Source: CAURNT01 sp963526495
Lineage (GTDB): Bacteria; Fusobacteriota; Fusobacteriia; Fusobacteriales; Leptotrichiaceae
Length of the DNA stretch: 21,985 bases
NCBI GenBank assembly: GCA_963526495.1
Contig: CAURNT010000020.1
Span: 1 to 21,985 of the forward strand
Direction: 5' to 3'
In this document: positions 6,068-15,749 of the stretch, piece after piece
Position numbering within the stretch: the stretch's first letter is position 1
How the letters are laid out: each line of letters opens with the position of its first letter
Made by a program: the position numbers and the translations under genes
The notes under the pieces: model-generated
What the model saw: the letters and a program-made list of their open reading frames with translations, nothing else
The model's database searches: none
Told to the model about the DNA's origin: nothing

Positions 6068-7826
6068 AATCTTCTATTTTCTTTAATTTTAATTCTTCAC
6101 TTAATTGTTTAACATCAACACTTGCAGGTGCTCCTGTTAATAAATCTTGCCCCTTATTAGTTTTAGGGAATGGTATTACTTCTTTTATAGAAGTTTCCTT
6201 TTGCATAGCCATAAGCCATCTATCAAGTCCAAATGCAAGTCCTCCATGTGGTGGAACACCATAACTTAATGTTTCTAAGAAGAATCCAAATTTATCAATT
6301 TGTTCTTCTTTAGATAATCCTAATGTATCAAAAACTTTAGCTTGTAATTCTGAATCATGTATTCTTATAGATCCTCCACCTATTTCATATCCATTTAATA
6401 CTAAATCATAAGATTCAGATTTAATTTTTTCAAGTTCACCACTATCTAAATATTTAACATCTTCTTTTTTAATTGATGTAAATGGATGATGTTGTGCTAA
6501 ATATCTTCCTTCTTCCTCTGAATATTCAAACATAGGGAAATCAACTACCCAAGCAAATTTAAACTCATCTTTATTTATCAATCCTAAATCATTTCCTAAT
6601 TTTAATCTTAAAGCTCCTAATCCATCAAGAACTATTTTATTTTTATCTGCTAATATAAAAGCAATTTTATTATTAGTTAACTCTAAAGTATTTTTTATAT
6701 TATTTAAAGTATCTTCATCAAAGAACTTAGCTATAGGTGAATTTATACTTCCATCTTCCCCAACTTTTATATATGCTAATCCTTTAGCTTTGTAATAAGT
6801 TTTAACAAAATCTTCAAGATCTTTAATTTTCTTTCTTGAAAAATCAACATCATCTGATACTATAGCTCTTACACTTCCACCGTTATTTATAGCATCATCA
6901 AATACAGAAAATCCTTTATTAGCAACTAATTCTGATAAATCTTTAATTTTCATATCAAATCTTAAATCTGGTTTATCTGAACCATAGTTATTCATTGCAT
7001 AATCATAAGTTATTCTATCAAATTTTTCTAATTTTTCTTCACCTGTAACATCTTTAAATACTTTCTTAGCAAGTCTTTCAACTAAATCCATTATATCTTC
7101 TTGATGTATAAATGACATTTCCATATCAAGTTGAGTAAATTCTAACTGTCTATCTCCTCTTAAATCTTCATCTCTAAAGCATTTAGCTAGTTGATAATAT
7201 TTATCCATACCTGCAACCATTAAAGTTTGTTTAAATAATTGTGGAGACTGTGGAAGAGCATAAAATTCACCCTTTTGCATTCTACTTGGAACTATGAAAT
7301 CACGTGCTCCTTCAGGAGTAGCTTTTCCAAGTATAGGTGTATCTATATCTAAGAATCCTTCATTGTTCATAAATTCTCTTATAGAGAATAACATAGCATT
7401 TCTTTTAACTATATTATCTAACATCTTCTTTCTTCTTAAATCCAAATATCTATATGTCAATCTTAGATTTTCATTAATATTATTTTCTGATATTTCAAAA
7501 GGCAAAGCTTTAGATTTAGATAACACATTGATATTTTCTGCTAATACTTCTATATCTCCAGTTAATATATTTTTATTCTTACTTGTTCTTTCATTTACTT
7601 TACCTTCTACTTGTATTACAAATTCATTTTTTAATTTTTTAGCAAGTTCTAATACTTCTTTAGGTGAATTTTCATTAACTAATACTTGTGTAATTCCATA
7701 TCTATCCCTAAGGTCTATAAAAACAAAAGGCCCCATATCACGTACTTTATCTATCCATCCAGATATAGTAACACTTTGTCCTACATGTTCCATTCTTAAT
7801 TCATTTAATTTATGACTTCTATACAT
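6066..7826 (-). CDS. aspS: Aspartyl-tRNA synthetase, bacterial type
   Basis: Charges tRNA-Asp. The 586-residue length and layout are those of bacterial AspRS. An N-terminal OB-fold anticodon domain (about residues 1-105, GWIDKVRDMGPFVFIDLRDR) is followed by the class II core with motif 2 FRDEDLRGDRQLEFTQLDME. A GAD insertion domain spans about residues 280-420, and motif 3 is GGLAFGLDRWLMAM near the end. Whether it is discriminating, or also charges tRNA-Asn, cannot be told from the window, since no gatCAB or asnS is present. Its ATG overlaps the hisS stop by one base (TAATG), so translation is probably coupled. The stop codon lies inside a terminator hairpin. Confidence 0.97.
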   Translation of the reverse strand: MYRSHKLNELRMEHVGQSVTISGWIDKVRDMGPFVFIDLRDRYGITQVLVNENSPKEVLELAKKLKNEFVIQVEGKVNERTSKNKNILTGDIEVLAENINVLSKSKALPFEISENNINENLRLTYRYLDLRRKKMLDNIVKRNAMLFSIREFMNNEGFLDIDTPILGKATPEGARDFIVPSRMQKGEFYALPQSPQLFKQTLMVAGMDKYYQLAKCFRDEDLRGDRQLEFTQLDMEMSFIHQEDIMDLVERLAKKVFKDVTGEEKLEKFDRITYDYAMNNYGSDKPDLRFDMKIKDLSELVANKGFSVFDDAINNGGSVRAIVSDDVDFSRKKIKDLEDFVKTYYKAKGLAYIKVGEDGSINSPIAKFFDEDTLNNIKNTLELTNNKIAFILADKNKIVLDGLGALRLKLGNDLGLINKDEFKFAWVVDFPMFEYSEEEGRYLAQHHPFTSIKKEDVKYLDSGELEKIKSESYDLVLNGYEIGGGSIRIHDSELQAKVFDTLGLSKEEQIDKFGFFLETLSYGVPPHGGLAFGLDRWLMAMQKETSIKEVIPFPKTNKGQDLLTGAPASVDVKQLSEELKLKKIED

Positions 7827-9064
7827 TATTTTATCCTTTCTATAAGGCTAGATAAAGTAAGCTCTTCTTGATTCCCTGTTTCAAGATTCTTAAGAGTTAT
7901 CATTCCCTTATTTTTTTCATCTTCACCTAAAATTATAGCATAAAGAGCACCAAGTTTATTAGCTTTTTTCATTTGACCTCCAAATCCCTTAGGTGAATAA
8001 TCAAATTCAACTCGTATTCCTTCTTCTCTTAATACTTTTAAAATATTTAACATATATTCTTTAGTTTCATCAAAATATACTATATATGATAATTTTTCTT
8101 TTTGAGTCATAAGATTTTCATCTAAAAGTAATGTAATTCTTTCAATTCCAGCTGCAAAACCAATTCCCGGAACCTTAACTCCAGCTAATATTTCAGTTAA
8201 TTTATCATATCTTCCCCCACCTAAAACTGTAGATTGTGCCCCAAGATTTTCTGATTTTATTTCAAAAACTGTATCAGAATAATAATCAAGACCTCTTACA
8301 AGTTTAGGATTTATAACATATTTTATACCAAAAGATGTTAAAGTATTTTTTAATTCCTCAAAAAACTTATTACTTTCTTCATCAAAATATTCGTGAAGCT
8401 TTGGAGCATTTACTAAAAGTTTTTGATCTTCCTCACTTTTTGAATCTAAAACTCTCAAAGGATTTTTTGATGCTCTTATTTTAGAATCATCACTTAACTT
8501 ATCAATATTCGCTAAAAGATAGTCTTGTAAATCCTTAATATATTTAACTCTACATTCTACACTTCCCAAAGAATTAAGTTCTACAGTTAAATTATTAAGA
8601 CCTAATTTTGATAAAAATTCTACTGCCATTGATATTATCTCAGCATCAAGCATAGGATTTCTAATTCCAAAACTCTCTACTCCAATTTGATAAAACTCTC
8701 TATATCTTCCTTTTTGAGGTGCTTCATATCTATACATAGGGCCTGAATAATACCATTTAATATTAGGATTTGATTTATGTAATCCAGCATTTAAATAAGC
8801 TCTTACAACTCCTGCAGTTCCTTCAGGTCTTAAAGTTATATTTCTTCCTCCCTTATCTTCAAATGTATACATTTCTTTTGAAACTACATCTGTTTCATCT
8901 CCTACTGATCTTTTAAAAAGTTCTGTTTCTTCAACTATAGGAGTTATTATATTTTTATACCCATATTTTTCAAATACATCTTTAGCAACCTTTAGTATAA
9001 AATTGTGTTTCTCAGAATCACTAAAATACCTATCTTTCATACCTTTAAGTACGTTATATTCCAT
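7826..9064 (-). CDS. hisS: Histidyl-tRNA synthetase
   Basis: Charges tRNA-His. The 412-residue class II enzyme begins NVLKGMKDRYFSD and has the GYKNIITPIVEETELF segment. Motif 2 is LRPEGTAGVVRAY, the histidine-specific motif is LVRGLDYYSDTVFE, and GGGRYDKL and motif 3 (GIGFAAGIERI) follow. A C-terminal anticodon-binding domain spans about residues 325-405. The ATG at 9062-9064 follows GAGGTGATAA and lies inside the last codons of tmk (11-base overlap); the end overlaps aspS. The hisS-aspS pair is a common bacterial arrangement. No T-box leader is present, as the gene is buried in a longer transcript. Confidence 0.97.
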   Translation of the reverse strand: MEYNVLKGMKDRYFSDSEKHNFILKVAKDVFEKYGYKNIITPIVEETELFKRSVGDETDVVSKEMYTFEDKGGRNITLRPEGTAGVVRAYLNAGLHKSNPNIKWYYSGPMYRYEAPQKGRYREFYQIGVESFGIRNPMLDAEIISMAVEFLSKLGLNNLTVELNSLGSVECRVKYIKDLQDYLLANIDKLSDDSKIRASKNPLRVLDSKSEEDQKLLVNAPKLHEYFDEESNKFFEELKNTLTSFGIKYVINPKLVRGLDYYSDTVFEIKSENLGAQSTVLGGGRYDKLTEILAGVKVPGIGFAAGIERITLLLDENLMTQKEKLSYIVYFDETKEYMLNILKVLREEGIRVEFDYSPKGFGGQMKKANKLGALYAIILGEDEKNKGMITLKNLETGNQEELTLSSLIERIK

Positions 9065-9734
9065 TTATCATCACCTCAATATTTCTATATATTTCATCAT
9101 TTATATCTTCTATCGTTCTCATTTTACCATCTTTTACACAATCTATTATTATCCAATCTTTAATCCTTGCAAATTCTATTGCACTATTATATGATTTTAT
9201 TAAATATTCTCTATTACTTTCGTGTATATCCTTAGCTTTATCTCCAGTTATCTTATTTTCTCTATTTTCCATAAGACTAAAAGTATATTCTATTGGAACA
9301 TTTAAAAATACTACTAAATTAGGACTGGGTATACCAAGTTTACTATATTCAAAATCTTCTATCCAATTAATACATTTCATTTTTTCTTCAAAATCATCTA
9401 TTTTAGATGCTTGATGTACAATATTTGAAGTCGTATATCTATCACTAATTATAACATATCCATTTTCATATTCTCTAGCCCATTTGGTTTTAAATGAAGC
9501 ATATCTGTCCACTCCATAAAAACTTGAAGCAGCATAAGCATTAACACTTTGTGCATCTTTCCCAAAATCACCATTTAAGTACATCTTAACTAAACTAGAT
9601 GAGGGAGAATCATAATCAGGAAAAGAAATCTTTTTAACTTTTATACCTTCATTACATAATCTTTCATTTAGAAGTTGACTTTGTGTCTGTTTACCACTAC
9701 CATCTGTACCTTCTATTATTACTAATTTCCCCAC
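9054..9734 (-). CDS. tmk: Thymidylate kinase
   Basis: Phosphorylates dTMP to dTDP. The 226-residue protein opens MGKLVIIEGTDGSGKQTQ, with the P-loop at residues 9-17. It carries the DRY motif (98-100, DRYTTSNIVHQASK) and a MENRENK lid-like segment later on. The second P-loop Thr is replaced by Gln (GKQT rather than GKTT), and the DRY-following residues differ from E. coli Tmk; this resembles a slightly longer variant subfamily. I placed the start at the GTG 9732-9734: AAGGAG is six bases upstream and the protein then begins exactly at the conserved MGKLVIIEG. The longer TTG-initiated reading would overlap sufU and lacks a ribosome site. Confidence 0.88.
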   Translation of the reverse strand: MGKLVIIEGTDGSGKQTQSQLLNERLCNEGIKVKKISFPDYDSPSSSLVKMYLNGDFGKDAQSVNAYAASSFYGVDRYASFKTKWAREYENGYVIISDRYTTSNIVHQASKIDDFEEKMKCINWIEDFEYSKLGIPSPNLVVFLNVPIEYTFSLMENRENKITGDKAKDIHESNREYLIKSYNSAIEFARIKDWIIIDCVKDGKMRTIEDINDEIYRNIEVMINGI

Positions 9735-9744
9735 TTTAATCTCC

Positions 9745-10173
9745 TTAATATTTATCAATTATTATTTTCAAAGAATGCCAACTAAGTGTAGAACATTTAA
9801 TTCTAGCAGGCATATCCTTTGTTATTTCTAATAGTTTTGCCTCTTCTAACATATCTTCTTCTAAACTTGAAAGTTCTTCACCATACATCATTTTAAAAAA
9901 TACATCCAATAATTTTTTAGTTTCATCTAAACTTTTTCCTTTTATCAATTCTACAAGCATAGCAGAAGATGCTGAAGATATAGCACAGCCTGACCCTATA
10001 AATGATGCATCTTCTATTAATTCATCTTTTATTTTAACTACAAGAGTTAGGTCATCACCACAACTAGGGTTATGACCTCTCTGTATGTCTGTAGGATTAT
10101 CAATTTCCTTTTTTAAATCTTTCCTATTAGAATACTCTAGTATAGTTTGTTGATAAAGCTTGTTTATATCCAT
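9745..10173 (-). CDS. sufU: Fe-S cluster assembly protein SufU (IscU-like)
   Basis: Sulfur acceptor and sulfurtransferase partner of the SufS cysteine desulfurase. The 142-residue protein has the ligands Cys38 and Asp40 (NPSCGDDL), Cys63 (GSGCAIS.ASS) and Cys127 (RIKCSTLSW). The 64-residue gap between the second and third Cys, longer than the 43 or so of IscU, identifies the Gram-positive-type zinc-binding SufU. No sufS, sufB, sufC or sufD lies in the window, so it is separated from its usual partners. GGAG precedes the ATG by six bases. It follows a membrane protein gene by ten bases and precedes tmk by ten. Confidence 0.92.
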   Translation of the reverse strand: MDINKLYQQTILEYSNRKDLKKEIDNPTDIQRGHNPSCGDDLTLVVKIKDELIEDASFIGSGCAISSASSAMLVELIKGKSLDETKKLLDVFFKMMYGEELSSLEEDMLEEAKLLEITKDMPARIKCSTLSWHSLKIIIDKY

Positions 10174-10183
10174 TATTACTCCA

Positions 10184-10702
10184 TTATTTTATATCTTTAT
10201 ATTTCAAATATATTTTATATTGATACACTGCATGTTCTATAAATAGAAAAGAAGCAGTGTAAGCTAAAATTCTAGCAAAAACTATAGGATTATTTAATAT
10301 TAATATAGAAATACATACAGAAATTATAGAAGTTAAAATATACATATTTGATCTATGTATATTAATTTTTCTTATTAAAAAAGCTGTAATCATTCTTAAT
10401 ATACCCATCATTAAAATCCAAAAAGCTAAAAATGAAGGTATAAGTAATCCAAGATTAAATAATCCTTGACTTGCCAATAATATACATAATATTACTGTTA
10501 TTATTGGATTTATCAAGTATATTTTTGAAAATACACGAGAATTTTCTACATAGTATGATAGTTCTCTTAATGCTACTATTAAATTCAATAAAATAAGTAT
10601 AAGCATTATAGATCCTAGTTCTTCTATAGGCTTAATAAAAGAAAGTATTCCTAGTATAAAAGATGATATACTAAGAATTAAATTTATTTTTTTACTTTTC
10701 AT
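10184..10702 (-). CDS. Small multi-spanning membrane protein, HdeD/DUF308-like
   Basis: A 172-residue hydrophobic protein with about six predicted transmembrane segments (near residues 8-24, 28-45, 62-80, 86-108, 121-137 and 141-160), paired as three short hairpins. Short basic ends (MKSKK and KYKDIK) suggest both termini are cytoplasmic. Size and repeated two-helix pattern resemble DUF308/HdeD proteins, some of which act in acid resistance in enterics; the assignment is by pattern only. It sits between ntpD and sufU with nine-base gaps, so is co-transcribed with the V-ATPase. A link to ion or pH homeostasis is possible but unproven. Confidence 0.6.
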   Translation of the reverse strand: MKSKKINLILSISSFILGILSFIKPIEELGSIMLILILLNLIVALRELSYYVENSRVFSKIYLINPIITVILCILLASQGLFNLGLLIPSFLAFWILMMGILRMITAFLIRKINIHRSNMYILTSIISVCISILILNNPIVFARILAYTASFLFIEHAVYQYKIYLKYKDIK

Positions 10703-10711
10703 ACTACCACC

Positions 10712-11332
10712 TTAATTAATATTCGCCTTCATAAGTCTTATTATTGCAGCTCTATCATTTTCATCTAACTTCATACGTATAAATTTAATAGTTTCTTCAA
10801 GTTGAGGTATAGTCATGTATTCTAATGCATTAACTCTTCTTCTTGTTTTTTCTATTTCATCTGCCATAAGTTGTGTTGATTTTTCTATTTGAGCAAGTTG
10901 TAATAAATCATTCATAACAAAACTCATATCTTCTATAGCTAAATCTAATTCATAACTTGTTTGAGCGAAAGAATAAGGATAAAGATCATTTTCATCTCCA
11001 ATTTTTTCCAAAGTTATTTCTGGTATTCTAACACTCATAACATTTCTTTTTGTAACATCTACTTCATATTTTATTTTAGGAATAGCAAGTGATTCTTCAA
11101 ATACAGATTCAGATATTATACTTTTAGCCATTGTAAAATTCTTTAAAGATAAAGATAATTTTTTTTCAACATTCATACGCATTTCCTTATTTTTCTTTAT
11201 AGTTTCTATAAAAATACGCATAAGTTCATCTTGTTTATCTTTTAATAATTTATGACCTTTTTTAGCTGTTATAAGTTTTGCTTTTAAACGAGTTAATTCC
11301 ATTCTTGTTGGATTTACATTTAACTTTGCCAT
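10712..11332 (-). CDS. ntpD: V-type ATPase subunit D (central rotor shaft)
   Basis: Forms the coiled-coil axle that turns inside the A3B3 ring and couples catalysis to the membrane rotor. The 206-residue protein begins NVNPTRMELTRLKAKLITAKKGHKLLKDKQDEL, the diagnostic N-terminal helix. It ends in a long helix with ...RRVNALEYMTIPQLEETIKFIRMKLDENDRA, also characteristic. Two long helices with a globular middle are expected. It is the last gene of the ATPase cluster, two bases after ntpB. Confidence 0.95.
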   Translation of the reverse strand: MAKLNVNPTRMELTRLKAKLITAKKGHKLLKDKQDELMRIFIETIKKNKEMRMNVEKKLSLSLKNFTMAKSIISESVFEESLAIPKIKYEVDVTKRNVMSVRIPEITLEKIGDENDLYPYSFAQTSYELDLAIEDMSFVMNDLLQLAQIEKSTQLMADEIEKTRRRVNALEYMTIPQLEETIKFIRMKLDENDRAAIIRLMKANIN

Positions 11333-11334
11333 AA

Positions 11335-12714
11335 TTAATTTTCCTTTTTATCCAAATATTTTTCTAAATATTCATCTCTAATTCTCTTCAATTCATTCTT
11401 AGGTAATATTCTTAAAAGATCCCAACCTAATTCTAAAGTATCTATTATACTTCTATTATTATCAAATCCTTGTCCTACATATTTTTCTTCAAATTCTTGA
11501 GCAAATTTAGCAAATTGTTTATCTGTATCTGATAGAGCTGATTCACCTAAAATTACAGCCAATTCTTTTGCCTCTTTTCCTGTTGCATAAGCTGAAAATA
11601 GTTGATTCATTGTATCTGCATGATCTTCACGAGTCTTATTTTTACCTATACCTTTATCTTTAAGTCTTGAAAGTGATGGTAATACATCTATAGGGGGCAT
11701 AATATTTTTCTTATACAATTCTCTTGATAAAACTATTTGTCCCTCTGTAATATATCCCGTTAAATCTGGAATTGGATGAGTTTTATCATCCTCAGGCATA
11801 GTAAGTATAGGAATTTGAGTAATAGATCCCGGTTTACCTTTTAATTTACCAGCTCTTTCATAAAGAGTAGAAAGGTCAGTATATAGATAACCAGGGTATC
11901 CACGTCTACCTGGAACTTCTTTTCTTGCTGCAGATATTTCTCTTAATGCCTCACAATAATTAGTTAAATCTGTTATTATTGTAAGAACATGCATTCCTTT
12001 TTCAAAAGCAAGATATTCAGCACAAGTAAGTGCCATTCTAGGTGTTGCTATTCTTTCAACAGACGGATCATTTGCAAGATTTATAAACAATACTGATCTA
12101 TCTATAGCTCCTGTTTTTTTGAAATCTTCTATAAAGAATTGTGCTTCTTCATAAGTTATTCCAACTGCTGCAAATACTACTGCAAATTTTTCTCCATCAC
12201 CTAATACTCTTGCTTGTCTTGCAATTTGTGCTGCAAGTTCAGCATGTGGCATACCTGAACCAGAAAATATTGGAAGTTTTTGACCTCTTACTAAAGTATT
12301 TAATCCATCTATAGCTGATATACCTGTTTGAATAAATTCAGAAGGATAATCTCTTGCTACTGGATTTAGAGCTATTCCATTAATATCTAAAGATTTTTCA
12401 GCAACAATTTTAGGTCCATTATCTTTTTCTCTACCTAAACCATCAAATACTCTTCCTATCATATCTTCAGAAACTCTAAGTTTTAAAGGTGTTCCAAGAA
12501 ATCTAACCTTAGAACCCTTCATATTTATTCCAGCTGGTGATTCAAATAATTGAAGTATAGCTTTATCTTCATTTACTTCTAATACTCTCCCTAAACGAGT
12601 TTCACCATTTTGTGTTTCTACTTCTACTAACTCTTCATAGCTTACACCTTCAACTCCTTCTACTGTCATTAAAGGTCCTACTATTTCATTTATAGTCTTA
12701 TATTCTTTTATCAC
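11335..12714 (-). CDS. ntpB: V-type ATPase subunit B (non-catalytic)
   Basis: Alternates with subunit A in the soluble head. The 459-residue protein has the beta-barrel domain (about residues 1-75) and the nucleotide-binding-like core in which the P-loop is replaced by SGSGMPHAELAAQI (151-164), showing it does not hydrolyse ATP. Conserved GRRGYPGYLYTDLSTLYERAG and PSLSRLKDKGIG segments at the A/B interface follow. The start is a GTG (12712-12714) whose G is the last base of the ntpA TAG stop, preceded by GGAGG within ntpA, so translation is coupled. An ATG five bases upstream is out of frame. Confidence 0.96.
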   Translation of the reverse strand: MIKEYKTINEIVGPLMTVEGVEGVSYEELVEVETQNGETRLGRVLEVNEDKAILQLFESPAGINMKGSKVRFLGTPLKLRVSEDMIGRVFDGLGREKDNGPKIVAEKSLDINGIALNPVARDYPSEFIQTGISAIDGLNTLVRGQKLPIFSGSGMPHAELAAQIARQARVLGDGEKFAVVFAAVGITYEEAQFFIEDFKKTGAIDRSVLFINLANDPSVERIATPRMALTCAEYLAFEKGMHVLTIITDLTNYCEALREISAARKEVPGRRGYPGYLYTDLSTLYERAGKLKGKPGSITQIPILTMPEDDKTHPIPDLTGYITEGQIVLSRELYKKNIMPPIDVLPSLSRLKDKGIGKNKTREDHADTMNQLFSAYATGKEAKELAVILGESALSDTDKQFAKFAQEFEEKYVGQGFDNNRSIIDTLELGWDLLRILPKNELKRIRDEYLEKYLDKKEN

Positions 12715-14480
12715 TACATTACCTCCGATTGTTTTGAGATAAGTTCATCTATTTTTCTTATAACTTCTTTATCTATTTCATCTATTTTTCCTATTTCTTC
12801 TTCTGATAAATACTTAGCTCTTGCAATATTTTCCCTAACTTCTAAACTAAGTATATCATTTATATATACATTTGACTCTAAAGCCCGTTTTGCTTGATAA
12901 TAGAAATTTAAAACCATATTAAGCATTTTATCTTGTTTGGCAAGTGAAGTAAATGTATCTTGTTCATGGAAGGCATTTTGTTGCAAATAGTCTTCTCTTA
13001 TAGATTTAGCAGCTTCTAATTTCAATTGATCTTCAAATGATAAAGTATCTTTACCTACAAGTCTTACTATTTCTTGAAGTGATGCTTCTTCTTGAAGTAA
13101 TTTCATGGCATTTACCCTATTTTTAGAAAATCTATCATCTACATTTTTATCCATCCACTCATCTACTTTAGTTTGATAAAGTGTATATGAATTTAACCAA
13201 TTTATCGCTGGGAAATGTCTTCTATATGCAAGTTGAGCATCAAGTCCCCAGAATACCTTAACTATACGCAATGTAGCTTGTGATACCGGCTCTGATATAT
13301 CTCCCCCTGGAGGTGATACAGCTCCTATAACTGTAAGTGCTCCTATTCTTTCATCTTCTCCAAGACAAACTACCTTACCTGCTCTTTCATAGAAATCTGC
13401 AGCACGTGATGAAAGATATGCAGGATAACCTTCATCTCCCGGCATTTCTTCAAGACGACCTGACATTTCTCTTAAAGCTTCTGCCCAACGAGAAGTAGAA
13501 TCTGCCATTATTGATACAGAATATCCCATATCTCTGAAATATTCAGCTATTGTTATACCAGTATATATTGAAGCTTCCCTAGCTGCAACTGGCATATTTG
13601 ACGTGTTTGCTATAAGAACTGTTCTTTGCATTAAAGATTTCCCTGTTAGTGGATCTATAATTTCAGGAAACTCCATAAGAACATCAGTCATTTCATTACC
13701 ACGCTCTCCACATCCAACATATACTACAACTTGAGCATCTCCCCATTTTGCAAACTGATGTTGTACTACTGTCTTACCTGATCCAAATGGTCCTGGAACA
13801 CATGCAGTTCCTCCCTTAGCAACAGGGAAAAATGTATCTATTACTCTTTGTCCTGTAACTAATGGTTCATCTGGATTAATTTTTCTTTCATATCTTCTTC
13901 CACGTCTAACTGGCCATTTTTGTATCATATTTAATTCTACTAACCCTTTAGCTGTTTCTATTATAGCTATTGTATCTTCAACTCTAAAATTACCTGATTT
14001 TATTTCTTTTATAGTTCCTTCTATTCCAAATGGAACCATAATTTTATGATCTATAACTTCTGTTTCAGGAACTATCCCTAAAACATAACCAGAAGAGACA
14101 TAATCTCCTACATTTTTTTGAGCCCTAAATTCCCAAACTTTTTCTCTATCTAAAGAATTAACTTCAACTCCTTTAATAAGAAAATCTCCAACTTTTGCTC
14201 TTATTTTATCTAATGGTCTTTGTATACCATCAAACATATTTTCTAATAATCCTGGACCTAATTCTACAGAAAGAGGCATACCTGTTGTTTCAACTGGCTC
14301 ATCTGTACCTATACCTGTAGTTTCTTCATATACTTGAATAGAGGCTCTATCTCCTCTCATTTCAATTATCTCACCAATTAATTTATTATGACCTACTTTA
14401 ACCATGTCAAATACATTAGCATGTGACATATTTTCTGCAACAACTAATGGTCCTGAAACTTTAATAATTCTTCCTTTCAA
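12714..14480 (-). CDS. ntpA: V-type ATPase catalytic subunit A
   Basis: Hydrolyses or makes ATP in the A3B3 head. The 588-residue protein has the N-terminal barrel, the V-type-specific bulge domain (about residues 110-190) and the P-loop GPFGSGKT at 230-237. Downstream are GCGERGNEMTDV, SRWAEALREMSGRLEEMPGDEGYPAYL and the helical C-terminal domain. Length and motifs are full-length V/A-type. The start codon is an uncommon TTG (14478-14480), supported by GGAG six bases upstream and by the conserved MKGRIIKVSGPLV opening. It follows ntpG by 16 bases. Confidence 0.97.
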   Translation of the reverse strand: MKGRIIKVSGPLVVAENMSHANVFDMVKVGHNKLIGEIIEMRGDRASIQVYEETTGIGTDEPVETTGMPLSVELGPGLLENMFDGIQRPLDKIRAKVGDFLIKGVEVNSLDREKVWEFRAQKNVGDYVSSGYVLGIVPETEVIDHKIMVPFGIEGTIKEIKSGNFRVEDTIAIIETAKGLVELNMIQKWPVRRGRRYERKINPDEPLVTGQRVIDTFFPVAKGGTACVPGPFGSGKTVVQHQFAKWGDAQVVVYVGCGERGNEMTDVLMEFPEIIDPLTGKSLMQRTVLIANTSNMPVAAREASIYTGITIAEYFRDMGYSVSIMADSTSRWAEALREMSGRLEEMPGDEGYPAYLSSRAADFYERAGKVVCLGEDERIGALTVIGAVSPPGGDISEPVSQATLRIVKVFWGLDAQLAYRRHFPAINWLNSYTLYQTKVDEWMDKNVDDRFSKNRVNAMKLLQEEASLQEIVRLVGKDTLSFEDQLKLEAAKSIREDYLQQNAFHEQDTFTSLAKQDKMLNMVLNFYYQAKRALESNVYINDILSLEVRENIARAKYLSEEEIGKIDEIDKEVIRKIDELISKQSEVM

Positions 14481-14496
14481 GTCCTTCTCCTTTCAA

Positions 14497-14826
14497 CTAA
14501 AAAATATTAGTTCCTATTGCCTTTTCTATATTTTCATCAATTTTTGCTATACCTATACCTTTACTTCCTTTATTACTAGGTATTAAAGTTATCATAGGTA
14601 GCACTTCATTTTTATATCTTTCTAATACACTTTCAGCACGAAGTGCATAATCTTCTGTTATCAATATTATTCCATAACCACTTACTGCTAGTTTATCTAT
14701 AGTTGCTTTTATTTTTTGAACTATAATATCATTATTTTCTAAATTTTCAACACTAAAAACATCTATTCCTAAAGCTTTAAACGATGTAACCGTATCTTTA
14801 TCTCCTATAGCTGCTATTTTATACAT
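14497..14826 (-). CDS. ntpG: V-type ATPase subunit F
   Basis: Small rotor protein that binds subunit D and the C-type subunit. The 109-residue protein has the typical MYKIAAIGDKDTVTSFKALGIDVF beginning and ...GYGIILITEDYAL in the middle, forming a Rossmann-like fold. In the E. hirae nomenclature this gene is ntpG. Its start overlaps the end of ntpC by eight bases (ATGTATAA), suggesting translational coupling. Confidence 0.92.
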   Translation of the reverse strand: MYKIAAIGDKDTVTSFKALGIDVFSVENLENNDIIVQKIKATIDKLAVSGYGIILITEDYALRAESVLERYKNEVLPMITLIPSNKGSKGIGIAKIDENIEKAIGTNIF

Positions 14827-15739
14827 AAACTCCTCTCAATCTACTTTTAACAAGTTCTATATCAATATCATTTAATTTAGCAGATAATATTAACCTCAAA
14901 GCTTTAAGTTCATATTCTTTAGCTATAATATATGTAAATATAGGTTCTGGACCTATTGTAATATATTTATACTCCTTAGCTAAAGATATAATCATATTAT
15001 CAAATATCTTTTCTATTTCTAATATATCACCATTTTTTTCAAAAGTATCCCAAGTTTTAGTTTCTATTTTCTTTTTAAATAACAATAAATATGTATTATT
15101 AAAATATACCTTAATTAACTCTTCCTTAGATATACTTCCACCATCTACTAAAATATCATCTAAATAATCCACATTTCTATTTTGTTTTTTTAATCTCAAA
15201 AATGTCACTATATTATATCTATCTATAGATATTTTAGCATAGTCTATAAATAAAGAGATATTTGTACTATTGGCTAATTTCAAAAGATGTTTAAAATACA
15301 TTTTATCAAGTTTTATACAAGCTTCTTTAAAATCTTTATATTTTTTCACTTCATTAAAATTATTCATTAGTTCTTCTTTGTCTATAATACCTGTAGATAT
15401 ATTATACACATCTAAAACATTTCCTTTATCTTTTAATAAAAGTTTAAGATTTTGATATTCATATTTCAAGGCAGCCAAATCAACTATTTCCTGATTATTT
15501 TTAGATATTTCTCTTGTAAATTTAAATACTCTTTCAAGCTCTCCATTGATGATTTTTTCATATTCATCATCTTGCATAGTAGTAGCTATTGAATAAGAGT
15601 AATCTGTATCATTTAATATTCTTAATATTTCTTTAAATGAATTAGTTTCTAACATCTTAATAAGCCTATCTTCATTTAAAAGTTTTTTTTCTTGAACTTT
15701 AATCATTGATACAGGTAAAATGAAATCATTTCTATTCAT
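14819..15739 (-). CDS. ntpC: V-type ATPase subunit C (d-type rotor adaptor)
   Basis: Funnel-shaped adaptor that seats the D/F shaft on the membrane c-ring. The 306-residue, mostly helical protein is in the expected size range. It shows LINMLETNSFKEILRILNDTDY-like N-terminal helices, the DLAALKYEYQNLKLLLKDK segment and the C-terminal KEYELKALRLILSAKLN, which recurs across the family. Sequence conservation is low, as usual for this subunit; position between ntpE and ntpG supports the call. The ATG is preceded by GGGGTG. Confidence 0.9.
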   Translation of the reverse strand: MNRNDFILPVSMIKVQEKKLLNEDRLIKMLETNSFKEILRILNDTDYSYSIATTMQDDEYEKIINGELERVFKFTREISKNNQEIVDLAALKYEYQNLKLLLKDKGNVLDVYNISTGIIDKEELMNNFNEVKKYKDFKEACIKLDKMYFKHLLKLANSTNISLFIDYAKISIDRYNIVTFLRLKKQNRNVDYLDDILVDGGSISKEELIKVYFNNTYLLLFKKKIETKTWDTFEKNGDILEIEKIFDNMIISLAKEYKYITIGPEPIFTYIIAKEYELKALRLILSAKLNDIDIELVKSRLRGVYV

Positions 15740-15749
15740 TTAAACACCC

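Noticed and set aside
9735..9758. TTG-initiated longer form of Tmk
   Set aside because: The GTG at 9732-9734 has AAGGAG at ideal spacing and yields the conserved MGKLVIIEG start.
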